Positions 61,868 to 64,000 of a stretch of DNA of 64,000 nucleotides are shown piece after piece. The position numbers and the translations under genes are program-made. How positions within the stretch are numbered: position 1 is the first letter of the stretch; the number at the start of each line of letters is the position of its first letter. This DNA is from Melastoma dodecandrum (taxonomy: Eukaryota; Streptophyta; Magnoliopsida; Myrtales; Melastomataceae). The DNA is taken from contig JARUPY010000154.1 in the NCBI GenBank assembly GCA_029817715.1, forward strand, positions 2,755,501-2,819,500, given 5' to 3'. A model generated the notes under the pieces. It was given only the letters and a program-made list of their open reading frames with translations. It searched no databases and was not told where the DNA came from.

Positions 61868-64000
61868 ATGGAGTCGGGCTCCGAAACCCTAATTCCCAAT
61901 TCCGATTCCCTGATAGCCGGTCGGAATGCGGTGGAGACGAGTTCCAGGAAAAAGCATGGGAATGCAGAAAGGATGGTGATCGGGGGTTATCCGATCGAAG
62001 GGGTGTCGATCGCCGGGCACGAGACGTGTGTGATCTTGCCGTCGTTGAAGTTGGCTTTCGATATCGGCCGCTGCCCGCAACGTGCTATTTCTCAGGACTT
62101 CTTGTTCATCTCCCACGCTCACATGGATCATATCGTGAGTTCCCGGCGGCATTCTTGGGTTGATTCCTGTGCAAGATTCATTCTTGGAGTGAAGTTTTTG
62201 TCGAGTGGACCCTGGATTTGTGTTGGAGGTGGAAAATGTCAGTATACCGTCTTTCAGTTTGTGTTGGACATGGAAAATCAATGAGAGCGTGCTGTTGTAG
62301 TCTCGGAGTCTGTAGGCTGGTGGAATGTTTTTCTAATGTATGTTGTTTGTTGTAAATAGGGTGGGGTGGCGATGTATGTTGCAAGCCGTGGATTATTTTC
62401 GTTGAAGCCCCCAACGATTGTCGTGCCAAAGTGTGTCAAGGAAGATGTTGAGAGGCTTTTTGAGGTGCATCGGAGGATGGATCAATCGGAATTGAAGAAT
62501 AACTTGATAGGCCTGGATGTTGGTAAGATTCAGCTTCTGCCTTTGAATTTATTGCGAGAGGAATATATATAAGTGAGAGTTGCCTCCGTTGTTTGTCTTA
62601 CTTTGCTTAGTGTTGTTTTACTCTAGAACACACAACCTATGCAATGCAGGAGAAGAGATCTTTATCAGAAGAGACTTCAAAGTCAAAGCTTTCAGAACGC
62701 ACCATGTCATACCGAGCCAGGTGATTTTAGATGCTTGTGCTGCCAATTTGTCTGCTAAGTTACTTATTGCTTTCAAATTACTAATTTATTATTTCCTCAT
62801 ATATCAGGGTTATATTGTGTACTCGGTAAGGGAGAAATTGAAGAAAGAGTATGTTGGGCTTCCAGGAAGTAAAATACGGGATTTGAAATTATCTGGGGTG
62901 GAGGTGCCCACTACTGTACTTAAGTAGCAATTGAAATGTTTTCTTTTCAGGATGCTGTGGTGTTGTTTCTTGTGGAGCTTTCTCGTGACCCCCTTGAGGG
63001 AAGTAACTGGCATATCAGTCATTCAAGTAGCTGAATATGAAGAATGCACTTTTGAGTCTTAACTTGTAAACATTTCTGGATAATCTATTCATGTCAAACT
63101 TTTACATTAGGTAATTATTGACAGCTTGGAGTAAAACGATTCTTCACGACTTCTTTGAATGGCTGAGTTTATTCTTGTCTTTATCGGTGGCAATAGTTAC
63201 ATGCTTGACCATATTTGATTGGATCTTTTCATGCATTGGCAGATCACATACTCCACTGTTTCACCTGAAGTAGCTTTTACTGGAGACACCACTTCAGATT
63301 TCATAATTGATGAAGATAATTCCGATGTGCTGAAATCTAGAGTTCTGATTATGGAGGTATGACATTCATTGGGAAGTCTTGCTACAACTTATCAAACATG
63401 TAATGTCAGATAGAAGGACCTTCATGTTGATGAAATAGTTTCACGATTCTCCTCGGAATTGACAGATAGTGTTTGCCAATGACTTCCTCATTGCCTCATT
63501 ACCCTGATTATCACACTTAATTTTGCATGCCGTAGAGTACCTTCATTGATGGCAAGGTGACGACAGAACATGCAAGGGAATATGGTCACACTCATATCTC
63601 AGAGGCATGTGTCATAAATCTTTTATTCAGCAGACTCCCTATTTTGTAACAGCCGACGCCTTTTTGGTAGGTTGTGATTTTCTTTGCCTTCATCTGCTGA
63701 ATGTCTAGTGTTTTTTCTTCTCTCTCCATTTTTTTCCGTTCCCAGATCATGGGTTATGCTGATAGGTTTGAGAATCAGGCCATTCTTCTGATTCACTTTT
63801 CAGCTAGACATAAACGAGAGGTGCCTTTCTTTCCCTTTGCCATGTTTTTAATGGTTTTGGCTTTACTGGTTTCTGTCAATGAAATCCTTTTCATTGTCAT
63901 TTACAGAATAGTCTAATATTTTCATCGCCATCCAGGAAATTGAGGCTGCCGTTTCTGCATTAGGACCCCCTCTGGGTGGTCGAGTGTTTGCTATGACAGA
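61868..64000 (+). CDS. TRZ1: Short-form tRNase Z (ribonuclease Z), 3' end cut by the window
   Basis: Eight exons are visible (61868-62134, 62360-62522, 62650-62720, 62808-62903, 63243-63356, 63536-63604, 63746-63820, 63936 to the edge), giving about 306 residues. Only the C-terminal tail appears to be missing. tRNase Z is a metallo-beta-lactamase-fold enzyme that removes 3' trailers from precursor tRNAs. The zinc motif HxHxDH is seen as SHAHMDHI at residues 82-89, ending exon 1. Also seen are AFTGDTTSD, VLIMESTF, HTHISEIMGYADRFENQAIL and LIHFSARH. The short length and lack of a clear targeting peptide fit the cytosolic/nuclear short forms (TRZ1/TRZ2). The intron after HISE starts with GC (63605). 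The 5' end has a telo-box-like AAACCCTAA at the start of the coding region. Confidence 0.9.

Overview
This window is nuclear DNA from a flowering plant, most likely a woody eudicot. Nearly every gene is split by spliceosomal introns, the protein families are plant-specific, and the spacers are AT-rich with homopolymer runs and microsatellites. I cannot fix the species from sequence alone; Myrtales (for example pomegranate) is a weak guess. I assembled exon-intron structures by eye from splice dinucleotides, reading phase and family conservation. In every model the phases close without a frameshift, but none has been checked against transcripts.

Layout, left to right: a CNOT4-type RING protein (-) at 403-2012; a 5.3 kb spacer holding a 52-bp tandem repeat; a TORTIFOLIA1/SPIRAL2-like microtubule-associated protein (+) at 7316-9817; a coiled-coil protein of unknown function (-) at 10725-14759; the plastid PPR-SMR protein pTAC2 (+) at 15337-18849; a SHAQKYF-type MYB repressor (+) at 21363-22850; a bHLH79-type factor (-) at 24170-26065; a hydroxyproline O-galactosyltransferase with a galectin domain (+) at 30511-33271; two tandem nodulin-like/NFD4-like MFS transporters (-) at 33758-35498 and 35683-37352; a second PPR-SMR protein (-) at 37645-40242; a group III calcium-dependent protein kinase (+) at 44113-47102; a plasma-membrane H+-ATPase of 21 exons (+) at 51435-56517; an NPF2-type (NRT1/PTR) transporter (-) at 56940-58991; a single-exon short-chain dehydrogenase (+) at 60833-61624; and the 5' part of a short-form tRNase Z (+) running off the right edge from 61868.

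The genes do not form one pathway. They look like an old conserved block. From memory of Arabidopsis locus numbers, the genes interleave two duplicated segments, about At1g74700-At1g74870 and about At5g62580-At5g62680. Some pairs share themes: two plastid or organelle PPR-SMR proteins, and a proton pump beside a proton-coupled transporter.

I found no virus, CRISPR array, biosynthetic cluster or other exotic system. The best leads are small: three introns that appear to use GC instead of GT donors (two in the H+-ATPase, one in tRNase Z), a nearly perfect 60-bp inverted repeat between the NPF and SDR genes, an upstream ORF whose stop overlaps the pTAC2 start codon, a compact divergent promoter with several ACGTG cores, and a 52-bp minisatellite.
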